Part shown: positions 14,618-22,927 of the stretch, piece after piece
Layout: the number at the start of each line of letters is the position of its first letter
Numbering within the stretch: position 1 is the first letter of the stretch
DNA from: Mycobacterium sp.
GTDB taxonomy: Bacteria; Actinomycetota; Actinomycetes; Mycobacteriales; Mycobacteriaceae
Length of the DNA stretch: 64,000 nucleotides
Assembly: GCA_016197405.1 (NCBI GenBank)
Contig: JACPVR010000022.1
Location: 124,001-188,000 of the forward strand
Direction: 5' to 3'
Translations under genes and position numbers: made by a program
The notes under the pieces: model-generated
Seen by the model: the letters and a program-made list of their open reading frames with translations, nothing else
Database searches by the model: none
Told to the model about the DNA's origin: nothing

Positions 14618-17230
14618 GTGTGGTCAGCTGTGAGGCTCAGAGAACGCGAGCGCGAGTTCCAGGAGATCGCCGCGCGGGCCGAGTTGGCGCGGGCTGGGAG
14701 CGGGGGCGTGCTCATCGTCTGCGGGGAGTCCGGCGCCGGAAAGACGTCCTTTGTCGAGACGTTCTTCGAGCGCTGGCCGGATCAGGAGCGGGTGCTGTGG
14801 GGGGCGTGCGACCCGCTCGCCACACCGCGTCCGCTGGGGCCGATCCACGACCTCGCCGACCAGTTCAAGCCAAGCACCCAGGCGCTGCTGCGGGACGCGC
14901 AGCAACCCTTTGACATTTTCACCGCGGTGTTCGACGAACTCAGAACCGCGCCGTCGGTTTTGGTCATCGACGATCTGCACTGGGCCGACCAGGGCACGGT
15001 CGACCTGCTTCGGTTCGTTCTCCGAAGGATAAGGCGGACAAGCTCACTCGTGGTCGGGATGGTTCGCGACGACGAGATCGGGATGACGCATGCGATGCGC
15101 CCCCTGCTGGGTGACGTGGCCCGCTCCGCGCATGCGTCGTCGCTGGCGCTGCCGCCGTTGAGCCTGGGCGCGATCACCGATCTGATCGGCGAGCGGCCCG
15201 TCGATCCCGCATGGCTGCACCATGTCACGGGCGGGAACGCATTTTTCGTCTGCGAGATGCTCGACCACTCGGGCGACTCACTGCCCACCACGGTGCGGGA
15301 CGCCATCCTGGCCCGCACTGTGGGTCTTGATGTGCCCGAGTGGGATGTGCTGCACCTGCTGGCGTGCGCACCGGGTGCCATTCCCGATGAGCTGCTGCCC
15401 CATCTGGGCGTCAGCGTCGAGAGCCTACGTTCCCTCGACGAGGCCAAACTGATTCGTCGCAGTTCCCGCGGACTGGCGTTCCGACACGATCTGTGCCGGC
15501 TGGCGGTGGCCAGTGTGATTCCGCTGGGCGCAGAGCCAGGTCTGCACCGCCGCATGATCGATGCCTATGACGCGGCGGCCCGCGACGAGCCCGCGGTCGT
15601 CACCCACCATGCGCTCGGCGCGGCCGATCGCGAGCGAGTGGTAGCCGCCGCCTCCGACGCGGGCCGAGCCGCGGCCCGATCGGGCGCACACACGCAGGCG
15701 ACCGAGTTCTACCGCATCGCCCTCGATCGGGGCGGCCTCCTCACGCCGGCCGGCGAAGCCGAGTTGCTGGAGCGGCTCGCCGAGGAGTACTACCTGACCG
15801 ATCGGCTGACTGACGCGATCGCATCGTGTGAGCGGGCCATGCAGCTCCGCGACCAGGTCGGCGACATCGTGGGAGTGAGCGCCAATCATCATGCGCTGGC
15901 GGTCTACGAACACTACAACGCGAATCGTTCGGTCGCCGAACATCACGCCGCCCAGGTTATTTCAGCGCTCGGCGAGAAGTCGGAACAGAATAGCCCGGCC
16001 GGACTGCCGTTACTCGGCCACGCGTTCGCGACGCAGGCCACCTTGGCCATGCAGGCTGCGGATTTCGGTCAGGCGGCAACATTGATCGCCCAGGGCCGTG
16101 AGATCGCCGGCCGGGCCCACGATCCGACACTCGACGTCAGGCTCAATCTGATCGAAGGCTGTTGCAACGTATACACCGGGCACGACCACGCCAGGGAAGC
16201 ACTGTTGACGATGGTCCGGTCGGCTCCCGAGCATTACGACGAGATCTACTCCAGCGCCTACAGCAACCTGGTCTACGCCGATGTCGAACAGCGCCGCTTC
16301 GATCAGGCGGCCGAGTTGTTCGACGTCGTCATTCCCCTCTCGGTGGAACGCGACCTGCCGATCTGCCGGGTCTGGCAGGTCGGATCCCGCGGCAGGCTCG
16401 GACTTCTCACCGGCGACTGGGACCAGGCTCTCGTCGACGCCGATGACGTCCTCGCCGGCCCCAGTGCCCCGCTGGCGCGGACCTGGCCGCTGCTGGTCCG
16501 GTCGCTGGTGTCGCTGCGGCGCGACGGTGAAGGAGCCGACGGGATCGATAAGGCCTGGCAGCTGGCCCACCGATTCGGCGAACCGCTGCGGGTGCTGCCG
16601 GCGGCCGCCGCGGTCGCCGAACGGGCCTGGTTCAGTGGCATCCGCGACGATCGGCTGGACGCGTGCAGGCGGTTGCTGTCCACCACGCCGGCCGACGGGC
16701 TGGAATGGGCCCGTGGGGACCTGGCGGTGTGGCTGCACCGACTGGATCCCACCTTCGAATCCGAAGCACTGGCCGAGGGCGTCGCCGAACCGTACCGCCT
16801 GCTGCTCGAGGGCAATTTCGAAGGCGCCGCCAGCGAATTCACCAGGCTTTCAACGCCTTACGAGGCAGCACTGGCGCTGGTCGACTCCGGTGACGTCGGT
16901 CTGGCCCGCACCGGACTCGAGACCCTGGACCGGCTCGGCGCCGCAGCCGTCGCGGCCAAACTGCGCCGCGACCTCAGATCGACGGGGTTGACTGCGGTGC
17001 CGGCCAAGCGGCGGTCGACGACACTGGCCAATTCCGCGGGACTGACGACCAGACAGTTGGAAGTGCTCCAGCTGATCGGTGAGGGGTTGACCAATGCCGA
17101 ACTGGCCCAACGGCTTTACCTGTCAATCAAGACCGTCGACCACCACGTGTCGGCGGTGCTGACCAAACTACAGGTTTCCACCCGCCGCGACGCCGCGCGG
17201 CGGGCTCGCGAGCTCGGACTGCTCCAATGA
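14618..17230 (+). CDS. Large ATP-binding LuxR-family regulator (LAL type)
   Basis: An 870-residue regulator. Residues 36-43 are a Walker A (GESGAGKT); VLVIDDLHWAD near 113 is Walker B of an AAA-type ATPase; a long TPR-like helical middle (about 340-780) follows; the C-terminus LTTRQLEVLQLIGEGLTNAELAQRLYLSIKTVDHHVSAVLTKLQV (about 808-855) is a LuxR/NarL HTH. LAL proteins are inducer-responsive activators. It is transcribed away from the DUF4242-OsmC-FMO-FAD-MFS-MaoC run, its obvious candidate target. GTG at 14618 or 14630 could start; neither has a clear ribosome site. The 3' end overlaps a broken gene on the other strand. Confidence 0.9.
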   Translation: MWSAVRLREREREFQEIAARAELARAGSGGVLIVCGESGAGKTSFVETFFERWPDQERVLWGACDPLATPRPLGPIHDLADQFKPSTQALLRDAQQPFDIFTAVFDELRTAPSVLVIDDLHWADQGTVDLLRFVLRRIRRTSSLVVGMVRDDEIGMTHAMRPLLGDVARSAHASSLALPPLSLGAITDLIGERPVDPAWLHHVTGGNAFFVCEMLDHSGDSLPTTVRDAILARTVGLDVPEWDVLHLLACAPGAIPDELLPHLGVSVESLRSLDEAKLIRRSSRGLAFRHDLCRLAVASVIPLGAEPGLHRRMIDAYDAAARDEPAVVTHHALGAADRERVVAAASDAGRAAARSGAHTQATEFYRIALDRGGLLTPAGEAELLERLAEEYYLTDRLTDAIASCERAMQLRDQVGDIVGVSANHHALAVYEHYNANRSVAEHHAAQVISALGEKSEQNSPAGLPLLGHAFATQATLAMQAADFGQAATLIAQGREIAGRAHDPTLDVRLNLIEGCCNVYTGHDHAREALLTMVRSAPEHYDEIYSSAYSNLVYADVEQRRFDQAAELFDVVIPLSVERDLPICRVWQVGSRGRLGLLTGDWDQALVDADDVLAGPSAPLARTWPLLVRSLVSLRRDGEGADGIDKAWQLAHRFGEPLRVLPAAAAVAERAWFSGIRDDRLDACRRLLSTTPADGLEWARGDLAVWLHRLDPTFESEALAEGVAEPYRLLLEGNFEGAASEFTRLSTPYEAALALVDSGDVGLARTGLETLDRLGAAAVAAKLRRDLRSTGLTAVPAKRRSTTLANSAGLTTRQLEVLQLIGEGLTNAELAQRLYLSIKTVDHHVSAVLTKLQVSTRRDAARRARELGLLQ

Positions 17231-17929
17231 CGGCCCCGGGTCGAACGCGGCGTTCGCGACCGCGAACATCCCCCGCTGCGGCAGCCTGAAATCGCCGAGA
17301 CGGCGCTGCTCGGGCAGGGGCGCAGCGGCACCGAGGTCGACGCCGCGCAGGACAGCGCTGCTACTGGACACCGCCCAGATCAGTCGTGGTGCCGCAGCGA
17401 ATGACTGACCGTTGAGGGCCGAACCGGCCAGTCCGAGGCGTCCGGCCCGCAGGACCGGTCCGGCCAGCAGCGAGATCGCCCTACGGAGCCGGTCGCTGCG
17501 CCATGCGGCCGTCGGTAGCCTGCCACCGATGGCGGACATCAGGGCAGTCGCCGGTGTGGTCGTCAATTCCATCCGCCACTCCAGCAGGTCGGGGATGACC
17601 ACCCGCAGTGAGAACGGACCATCCCAACTGATATCGACATCGCCGTAGACCGTGTTGGCCGTGCCCGACGCGAAATACCTGGCGCAGCTGCGTTCGGCGG
17701 GAGCGTCCGCGATGAACGTCCACTGCCCTTCCGGTGTGCAGTGTCAGACGGTTCGATAGCCGTGGCCGATCGACGTCGCGGTGATATCGCGGAGCGCCAG
17801 GTAGTGCCCGCTGGCGAACGGCACGCCCATGACGCCGTAGCCGGCGAACCGCTCGTCGTCACCGGGCCAGAGGACCGCGTTGGTCTGCATGTGGAGGGCT
17901 GCTTCTCGTGGAGTCGTGAATCTTTTCAT
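17168..17929 (-). pseudogene. Uncharacterised protein gene interrupted by an in-frame TGA
   Basis: One continuous leftward frame starts at ATG 17929 (MKRFTTPREAALHMQTNAVL), reads 61 codons to GYRTV, meets TGA at 17744-17746, and continues in the same frame without shift as HCTPEGQWTFIADAPAERSC and onward to 17168, about 253 codons in total. Protein-like composition runs on both sides, including GDVDISWDGPFSLRVVIPDLLEW. Trp (TGG) is a simple precursor of the TGA. No frameshift is needed. The intact protein would be a conserved hypothetical of unknown function. Its 3' end overlaps the LuxR gene by 63 bases on the opposite strand. Nonsense mutation or sequencing error are both possible. Confidence 0.75.
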
Positions 17930-18182
17930 GGCGCCAACCTTGGCGAACGAAGCCGCCGGGCACATGGGGCATCGCTCCCCATCTTCGTGCCGCGGGCGTT
18001 CAGCACGGCGTCGGGAGATCGGCGGCCCAGACCCCCGCTCACCGAGGGCCGGGCCTTGCCGGCCGGAATGGCGACGATCGCCTTCGCGACGTCCTGACTG
18101 GGTGCGGCCGTGCTTGACGGCTGGCCGGTATCGGCAACTCCCAACCACACCCGTCAAAATCCGGTGATGGCAGGATGATCTA

Positions 18183-18869
18183 GTGCCATCGCTTCGCGCC
18201 GCCCTGTTCGACTACTCCGGCACGCTGTTCCGGCTGGAGGAGGACGACAGCTGGTTCGAGGGTATGGCGATCGACAACCGCGCGGTCGACGGGCATGTGC
18301 AGGCCGAGTTGATGCGGCGGATGACCGCACCGACGGGGGCCTCGGTCGACATGGGTCCCGACGAATACCACGCCTGGGTCAACCGTGATCTGGCCCCGCA
18401 TCTGCACCGCGAGGCCTACCTGCACGTACTGCGCGAATCCGGTGTCGCCGATCAGCACGCCACGGCACTCTACGACCGGCTGATCGACCCGGCATCGTGG
18501 ACGCCCTACCCCGACACCGCCGAGGTGCTGGCCGGACTGTCCGCCCAAGGCGTTCGCATCGCGGTGGTGTCCAATATCGCGTTCGACCTGCGGCCGGCGT
18601 TCGCGACGCTGGGCATCGACCGCTATGTCGACGAATTCGTGCTGTCCTTCGAAGTCGGTGCGGTCAAACCGAATCCGGAGATCTTCAACACCGCACTGGA
18701 CCGGCTCGGTGTCGCCGCCGCCGACGCGGTGATGGTCGGCGACAGCGAGGAAGCCGACGGTGGCGCCCGTGAACTGGGTTGCGGTTTCGTGCTGGTCGAT
18801 CCGCTGCCGACCGCGCAGCGGCCCGACGGTCTGCTGCGCGGATTGCGACAGTTCGGCCTGACGATCTAG
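18183..18869 (+). CDS. HAD-superfamily hydrolase
   Basis: A 228-residue HAD protein: motif I ALFDYSGTLF with Asp10, motif II VVSN near 123, motif III Lys in AVKPNPEIF near 162 and motif IV MVGDSEEADGG near 184. The residue two after the nucleophile is Ser12, not the Asp used as acid/base by HAD phosphatases, so a simple phosphatase assignment is doubtful; dehalogenase-like members also lack that Asp. Starts at GTG 18183. It is followed by the Ddn-like gene and menB on the same strand. Confidence 0.85.
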   Translation: MPSLRAALFDYSGTLFRLEEDDSWFEGMAIDNRAVDGHVQAELMRRMTAPTGASVDMGPDEYHAWVNRDLAPHLHREAYLHVLRESGVADQHATALYDRLIDPASWTPYPDTAEVLAGLSAQGVRIAVVSNIAFDLRPAFATLGIDRYVDEFVLSFEVGAVKPNPEIFNTALDRLGVAAADAVMVGDSEEADGGARELGCGFVLVDPLPTAQRPDGLLRGLRQFGLTI

Positions 18870-18904
18870 CGAGCCGGTCCGGTATCGCGCCTAACCTGGA
18901 AACC

Positions 18905-19366
18905 ATGGTCGAACGTATCCGCCCGCCATGGTGGCTCAAGCCGATGAACAAGCTCTTCATGGCATTGCTCAAACTCGGAATCCCGCTCTCCGGCAAGGAC
19001 GGCCCGGTCGTTCTCACCGTGACCGGCCGTAAGTCCGGTCAGCCACGTTCCACGCCGATCACCCCGATGGTCGTCGACGGGCAGCGTTATGTCGTCGGCG
19101 GTTTCCCCGGTGCGGACTGGGTGCGCAATTTGCAGGCCAACCCGGCGGCAACCGTCACGCAGGGCAGGCGCTCGGAACAGGTGACGATGGTCGAGGTGCC
19201 AGTCGAGCAGGCCCGGCCGTTGCTGCGGCAGTTCCCGGTTCTGGTACCCACCGGCGTGAGCTTCATGAAGAACGCCGGACTGGTGTCCCAGGACCCCACA
19301 CCCGAGGAATTCGAGGCATTGGCCGGACGGTGTGCGGTGTTCCGTTTCGACCCGACTACCGTCTGA
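18905..19366 (+). CDS. Deazaflavin (F420)-dependent nitroreductase family protein
   Basis: A 153-residue split beta-barrel protein of the Ddn/FDOR-A class. Visible: MNKLFMALLKLGIPLSGKDGPVVLTVTGRKSGQPRSTPI (Gly-Arg-Lys-Ser F420 phosphate-binding stretch) and VGGFPGADWVRNLQANPAA. Such enzymes reduce quinones or other acceptors with F420H2; mycobacteria carry many paralogues. ATG 18905 starts the conserved part. It sits 4 bases upstream of the menB start, so it may be cotranscribed with menaquinone synthesis; menaquinone is a known substrate class of Ddn, which makes the pairing attractive but unproven. Confidence 0.87.
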   Translation: MVERIRPPWWLKPMNKLFMALLKLGIPLSGKDGPVVLTVTGRKSGQPRSTPITPMVVDGQRYVVGGFPGADWVRNLQANPAATVTQGRRSEQVTMVEVPVEQARPLLRQFPVLVPTGVSFMKNAGLVSQDPTPEEFEALAGRCAVFRFDPTTV

Positions 19367-19370
19367 ACCC

Positions 19371-20285
19371 GTGACCGACAATCCGTTCGACCCCAGCGTG
19401 TGGCGGCCCGTCGATGGCTTCGCCGATCTGACCGATATCACCTACCACCGGCACGTCGTCGACGGACGACCGCAGCCGACGGTGCGGGTGGCGTTCAACC
19501 GGCCGGAGGTGCGCAACGCGTTCCGGCCGCATTCGGTCGACGAGCTCTACCGCGCACTCGATCACGCTCGGATGTCCTCGGACGTCGGGGTCGTGCTGCT
19601 GACCGGTAACGGACCATCCCCGAAGGACGGCGGCTGGGCGTTCTGCTCGGGTGGCGACCAGCGGATCCGGGGCCGCAGCGGTTACCAGTACGCCAGCGGT
19701 GAGACCGCCGATACCGTCGACGCCGCGCAGGCCGGCCGGCTGCACATCCTGGAGGTGCAGCGGCTGATCCGGTTCATGCCCAAACCTGTCATCTGCCTGG
19801 TCAACGGCTGGGCCGCCGGCGGCGGGCACAGCCTGCACGTGGTGTGCGATCTGACGCTGGCCAGCCGCGAGCACGCCCGCTTCAAGCAGACCGATGCCGA
19901 TGTCGGCAGCTTCGACGGTGGTTACGGCAGCGCCTATCTGGCCAAGATGGTGGGCCAGAAGTTCGCCAGGGAGATCTTCTTCCTGGGCAGGGCGTACACC
20001 GCCGAGCAGATGCATCACATGGGGGCGGTCAACGAGGTCGTCGACCACGCGGATCTGGAGACCGTCGGGTTGGAGTGGGCGGCTGCGATCAACGCCAAAT
20101 CGCCTCAGGCCCAACGCATGCTGAAGTATGCGTTCAATCTGCTCGACGACGGTCTGGTCGGCCAGCAGCTGTTCGCCGGCGAAGCGACCCGGCTGGCCTA
20201 TATGACCGACGAGGCTGTCGAAGGCCGGGACGCGTTCCTGGAGAAGCGCGACCCCGACTGGAGCCCGTTCCCCCGCTACTTCTAG
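19371..20285 (+). CDS. menB: MenB, 1,4-dihydroxy-2-naphthoyl-CoA synthase
   Basis: Crotonase-fold enzyme cyclising o-succinylbenzoyl-CoA. The 304-residue reading from GTG 19371 shows FNRPEVRNAFRPHSVDELYRAL, the disordered-loop region FCSGGDQRIRGRSGYQY, oxyanion-hole NGWAAGGGHSLHVVCDLTLAS, and FKQTDADVGSFDGGYGSAYLAK with the catalytic Asp. The C-terminal PDWSPFPRYF is the family ending. Matches Rv0548c. A 12-bp hairpin lies 5 bases after the stop. Confidence 0.97.
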   Translation: MTDNPFDPSVWRPVDGFADLTDITYHRHVVDGRPQPTVRVAFNRPEVRNAFRPHSVDELYRALDHARMSSDVGVVLLTGNGPSPKDGGWAFCSGGDQRIRGRSGYQYASGETADTVDAAQAGRLHILEVQRLIRFMPKPVICLVNGWAAGGGHSLHVVCDLTLASREHARFKQTDADVGSFDGGYGSAYLAKMVGQKFAREIFFLGRAYTAEQMHHMGAVNEVVDHADLETVGLEWAAAINAKSPQAQRMLKYAFNLLDDGLVGQQLFAGEATRLAYMTDEAVEGRDAFLEKRDPDWSPFPRYF

Positions 20286-20287
20286 GG

Positions 20288-20334
20288 ATTTCGGCGCGGT
20301 TTCCGTCAATCAGCGCCGCAAACCGCGCCGAGAT
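20288..20334. repeat. Hairpin/dispersed palindrome between menB and SDR
   Basis: Perfect 12-base arms TCGGCGCGGTTT (20291-20302) and AAACCGCGCCGA (20320-20331) enclose a 17-base loop; the match extends outward with one mismatch. It starts just after the menB stop. I recall similar GATTTCGGCGCGGTTT palindromes as common intergenic repeats in mycobacteria, but no second copy is in this window. No T-tract follows. Confidence 0.75.
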
Positions 20335-20356
20335 CACGGAAGTAGACTCCGCAGCT

Positions 20357-21199
20357 GTGAGCAAAAGCCCGCTGCGCCGACTGACCGACATGATCGCGCT
20401 GGCCGGGATGCGGCCGCCGCTGAGCCTGCCCACCGGCACCAATATCGACCTGGCCGGCAAGCGCGTGTTGCTGACCGGCGCCTCCTCGGGTATCGGTGAG
20501 GCAGCCGCCGAGAAGTTCGCCGCGGCCGGCGCGCACGTCATCGCGGTGGCCCGTCGCGGTGATCTGCTGGCCGCACTGGCCGGGCGCATCGCCGACGCCG
20601 GCGGTAGCGCACAGGCGGTGCCGTGCGATCTCGCTGACCTCGACGCCATCGATGAACTTGCGGAAACTGTTGGGCCCGTTGATATCTTGATCAACAACGC
20701 TGGCAGGTCGATCCGTAGGCCGCTCGCCGAGTCACTCGACCGCTGGCATGACGTCGAACGCACCATGACGCTGAACTACTACTCACCACTGCGCCTGGTC
20801 CGCGCCTTCGGCCCGGCGATGCTCGAACGCGGCGACGGTCACATCATCAACGTCGCCACCTGGGGCGTGATGAACGAGGCCGCACCGCTTTTCGCGGTCT
20901 ACAACGCCTCCAAGGCGGCGCTGGCCTCGGTGAGCCGAGTCATCGATACCGAATGGTCGGCCAAGGGTGTGCACGCCACCACGCTGTACTACCCGCTGGT
21001 GGCCACGCCGATGATCGCGCCGACCCGCGCCTACGACGGACTGCCCGCGTTGAGCTCCGAGGAAGCCGCCGACTGGATGCTCACCGCGGCACGCACCCGG
21101 CCGGTGCGCATCGCCCCGCGCATCGCGGTGACCTCACGCGCCGTCGACGTCGTCGCCCCCGGAATGATCAACAGCCTGATGAAGCGTCAGGCCCGCTAG
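20357..21199 (+). CDS. Short-chain dehydrogenase/reductase (Rv0547c-like)
   Basis: A 280-residue classical SDR: cofactor motif LTGASSGIGEAAAEKF (about 39-54), NNAG in DILINNAGRS, catalytic Ser in INVATWG region and YNASK (Tyr-x-x-x-Lys). The N-terminal 30 residues before the Rossmann fold and the C-terminal membrane-proximal region resemble Rv0547c. Substrate unknown. GTG 20357 starts the conserved part; a much longer reading in the same frame runs into menB and is rejected. It follows menB on the same strand as in M. tuberculosis. Confidence 0.88.
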   Translation: MSKSPLRRLTDMIALAGMRPPLSLPTGTNIDLAGKRVLLTGASSGIGEAAAEKFAAAGAHVIAVARRGDLLAALAGRIADAGGSAQAVPCDLADLDAIDELAETVGPVDILINNAGRSIRRPLAESLDRWHDVERTMTLNYYSPLRLVRAFGPAMLERGDGHIINVATWGVMNEAAPLFAVYNASKAALASVSRVIDTEWSAKGVHATTLYYPLVATPMIAPTRAYDGLPALSSEEAADWMLTAARTRPVRIAPRIAVTSRAVDVVAPGMINSLMKRQAR

Positions 21200-21220
21200 C
21201 TCGCGGACTCGGTAAGGGTA

Positions 21221-21239
21221 GGCATGCCATACTTTCCCC
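21221..21239 (+). promoter_or_regulatory. Possible leaderless promoter of the ABC exporter
   Basis: GGCATGCC, a perfect 8-base palindrome (21221-21228), is followed by CATACT, a plausible -10 hexamer (21228-21233), and then six bases to the ATG at 21240. No ribosome site is visible before the ATG, so transcription may start at or next to the A of ATG, giving a leaderless mRNA. No convincing -35 is seen. Weak evidence. Confidence 0.3.
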
Positions 21240-22193
21240 ATGGTCGATTGCGCCCTTGAGCTCGACGACGTCCACAAGACGTTCGGGCCCAAACGCGCAC
21301 TGGCCGGGGTCAGCTTCTCGGTCCCGCTCGGGTCGGTGGTCGGATTGCTCGGCCCCAACGGGTCCGGTAAGACCACCTCGATCAACATTCTGTCCACCCT
21401 GATCCGGCCCACCCTGGGGCACGCCCGGGTGGCCGGTTTCGACGTCGTCAAACAGGCCCACCAGGTCCGTGAATCGATCGGACTCACCGGGCAGTACGCC
21501 GCCGTCGACGAACTGCTCACCGGATTCGAGAATCTGGTGCTGTTCGGGCAGCTGCGTGGGATGAGCGGACCCGCGGCACAGATCCGGGCCGACGAGCTCC
21601 TGGCCCGATTCGACCTGACCGACGCCGGCAACCGGCGGGTGTCGACCTACTCCGGTGGTATGCGCCGGCGTGTCGACATCGCCTGCGGGCTGGTGGTGCC
21701 GCCGAAGGTGGTGTTCCTCGACGAACCGACCACCGGCCTGGACCCACGCAGCCGTCGCGATGTGTGGTCATTGGTCGCCACGCTCACCGAACAGGGCATC
21801 AGCGTGCTGCTCACCACGCAGTACCTCGAGGAAGCCGACGCGCTGGCCGACAGCATCGTCGTCATCGACTCCGGCACCGTGATCGCCGAAGGCACCCCCG
21901 ACGAACTCAAACGCAAGGTCGGATCCAGCTACTGCCAGGTGACACCGCTCTACGGCCGGGATCTGCCGGCGATCTGCGAAGCCCTGCTCGGATTACCCGG
22001 TGTCGACACCGATCCCGAGGGCGGTTCGGTTTCGGTACCGGCGCCCGACGGGCTGGCAACCCTGGGCGAGGTGTTCCGGCGCATCGAGCCGCTGCAGCTA
22101 CCGATCAGCGATATCTCGTTGCGTAAACCGTCGCTCGACGAGGTGTTCCTGAGCCTGACCGGACAGTCGGCGTCGGGAAGCGCAGATCGGTGA
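21240..22193 (+). CDS. ABC transporter ATP-binding protein, DrrA/daunorubicin-resistance type
   Basis: A 317-residue ATPase. Walker A GPNGSGKT (38-45), signature YSGGM (137-141), Walker B VVFLDEP (157-163) and the DrrA-type LLTTQYLEEADALAD switch region are all present. The C-terminal third, with SDISLRKPSLDEVFLSLTG, is typical of the DrrA family that powers ABC-2 exporters. With two following permeases (4-base overlaps) it forms a three-gene lipid- or drug-export unit. It is not the drrABC of the DIM locus; the substrate is unknown. This unit is inserted between the Rv0547c and Rv0546c equivalents. Confidence 0.92.
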   Translation: MVDCALELDDVHKTFGPKRALAGVSFSVPLGSVVGLLGPNGSGKTTSINILSTLIRPTLGHARVAGFDVVKQAHQVRESIGLTGQYAAVDELLTGFENLVLFGQLRGMSGPAAQIRADELLARFDLTDAGNRRVSTYSGGMRRRVDIACGLVVPPKVVFLDEPTTGLDPRSRRDVWSLVATLTEQGISVLLTTQYLEEADALADSIVVIDSGTVIAEGTPDELKRKVGSSYCQVTPLYGRDLPAICEALLGLPGVDTDPEGGSVSVPAPDGLATLGEVFRRIEPLQLPISDISLRKPSLDEVFLSLTGQSASGSADR

Positions 22194-22927
22194 GCGCCCT
22201 GACGGCGTTGACCCGACGGTCGATGCTCGGCACGCTGCGCGACGGTGACCTGATCTTCGCGGTCGCCGGCCCGATCGGCTTCTTCCTCTGCTTCAACCTG
22301 ACCCTGCGCAATGTCATCGACACCGGTGGCGTGCCGTACGCGCAGTACATCCTGCCGGTGATCGTGGTGCAGGCGATGATCTTCACCGCCATGACGACGG
22401 CCGACCGATCGGCGCGGGATTCGTTGTCCGGCATGGGAGTCCGGTTGCGCAGCCTGCCGGTCCGCTCGCTGGTACCGGTCACCGCCCGGATGCTGGCGGC
22501 GCTGATCCGGGCGCTCGCGGCGTTGGCGGCGGCGATCCTGGTCGGCGGACTGTTCGGCTTCCGGTTCTACGGCAGCTACCCACAATCGTTGGCATTCCTG
22601 GCGATCGCGCTGCTGCTGTCGCTGGCGTTGTCCCTGGGTGCCGACGCGATGGGCGCCGGCGCCAAGACCGCCGAGCAGGCCAGCCAGTCCCTGCTGGTGC
22701 CGCAGCTGCTGTTGGTGATGCTGTCCACCGGCATCGCCCCGGCGTCGGCATTCCCGGACTGGCTGGGCGATTTCGTGCGCTACCAGCCGGTGTCACAGAT
22801 CTCGGCGACACTGCGGGCCCTGGCCGACGGGCGGTATGAGAACCTCGCGATCAGCATGGCGTGGTGCGTCGGGATGTTGGTGACATTCGGCGTGATCGCC
22901 ATCCGGATGCAGCGGCGGACCCGATGA
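22190..22927 (+). CDS. ABC-2 type permease (DrrB-like)
   Basis: A 245-residue integral membrane protein with about six membrane helices and the ABC-2 pattern (GVPYAQYILPVIVVQAMIF, LLVPQLLLVMLSTGIAPASAFPDWLGDFVRYQPVSQISATLRALADG). The PxQP-like YQPVSQ loop is typical of drug and lipid exporters of the DrrB/DrrC class. Starts at GTG 22190 overlapping the ATPase stop and ends in an ATGA overlap with the second permease, so the three are translationally coupled. Confidence 0.88.
   Translation: MSALTALTRRSMLGTLRDGDLIFAVAGPIGFFLCFNLTLRNVIDTGGVPYAQYILPVIVVQAMIFTAMTTADRSARDSLSGMGVRLRSLPVRSLVPVTARMLAALIRALAALAAAILVGGLFGFRFYGSYPQSLAFLAIALLLSLALSLGADAMGAGAKTAEQASQSLLVPQLLLVMLSTGIAPASAFPDWLGDFVRYQPVSQISATLRALADGRYENLAISMAWCVGMLVTFGVIAIRMQRRTR

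Noticed and set aside
17744..17746. Selenocysteine at the in-frame TGA
   Set aside because: No neighbouring Cys/Sec redox motif, no evident SECIS hairpin just downstream, and Trp replacement explains the TGA more simply.
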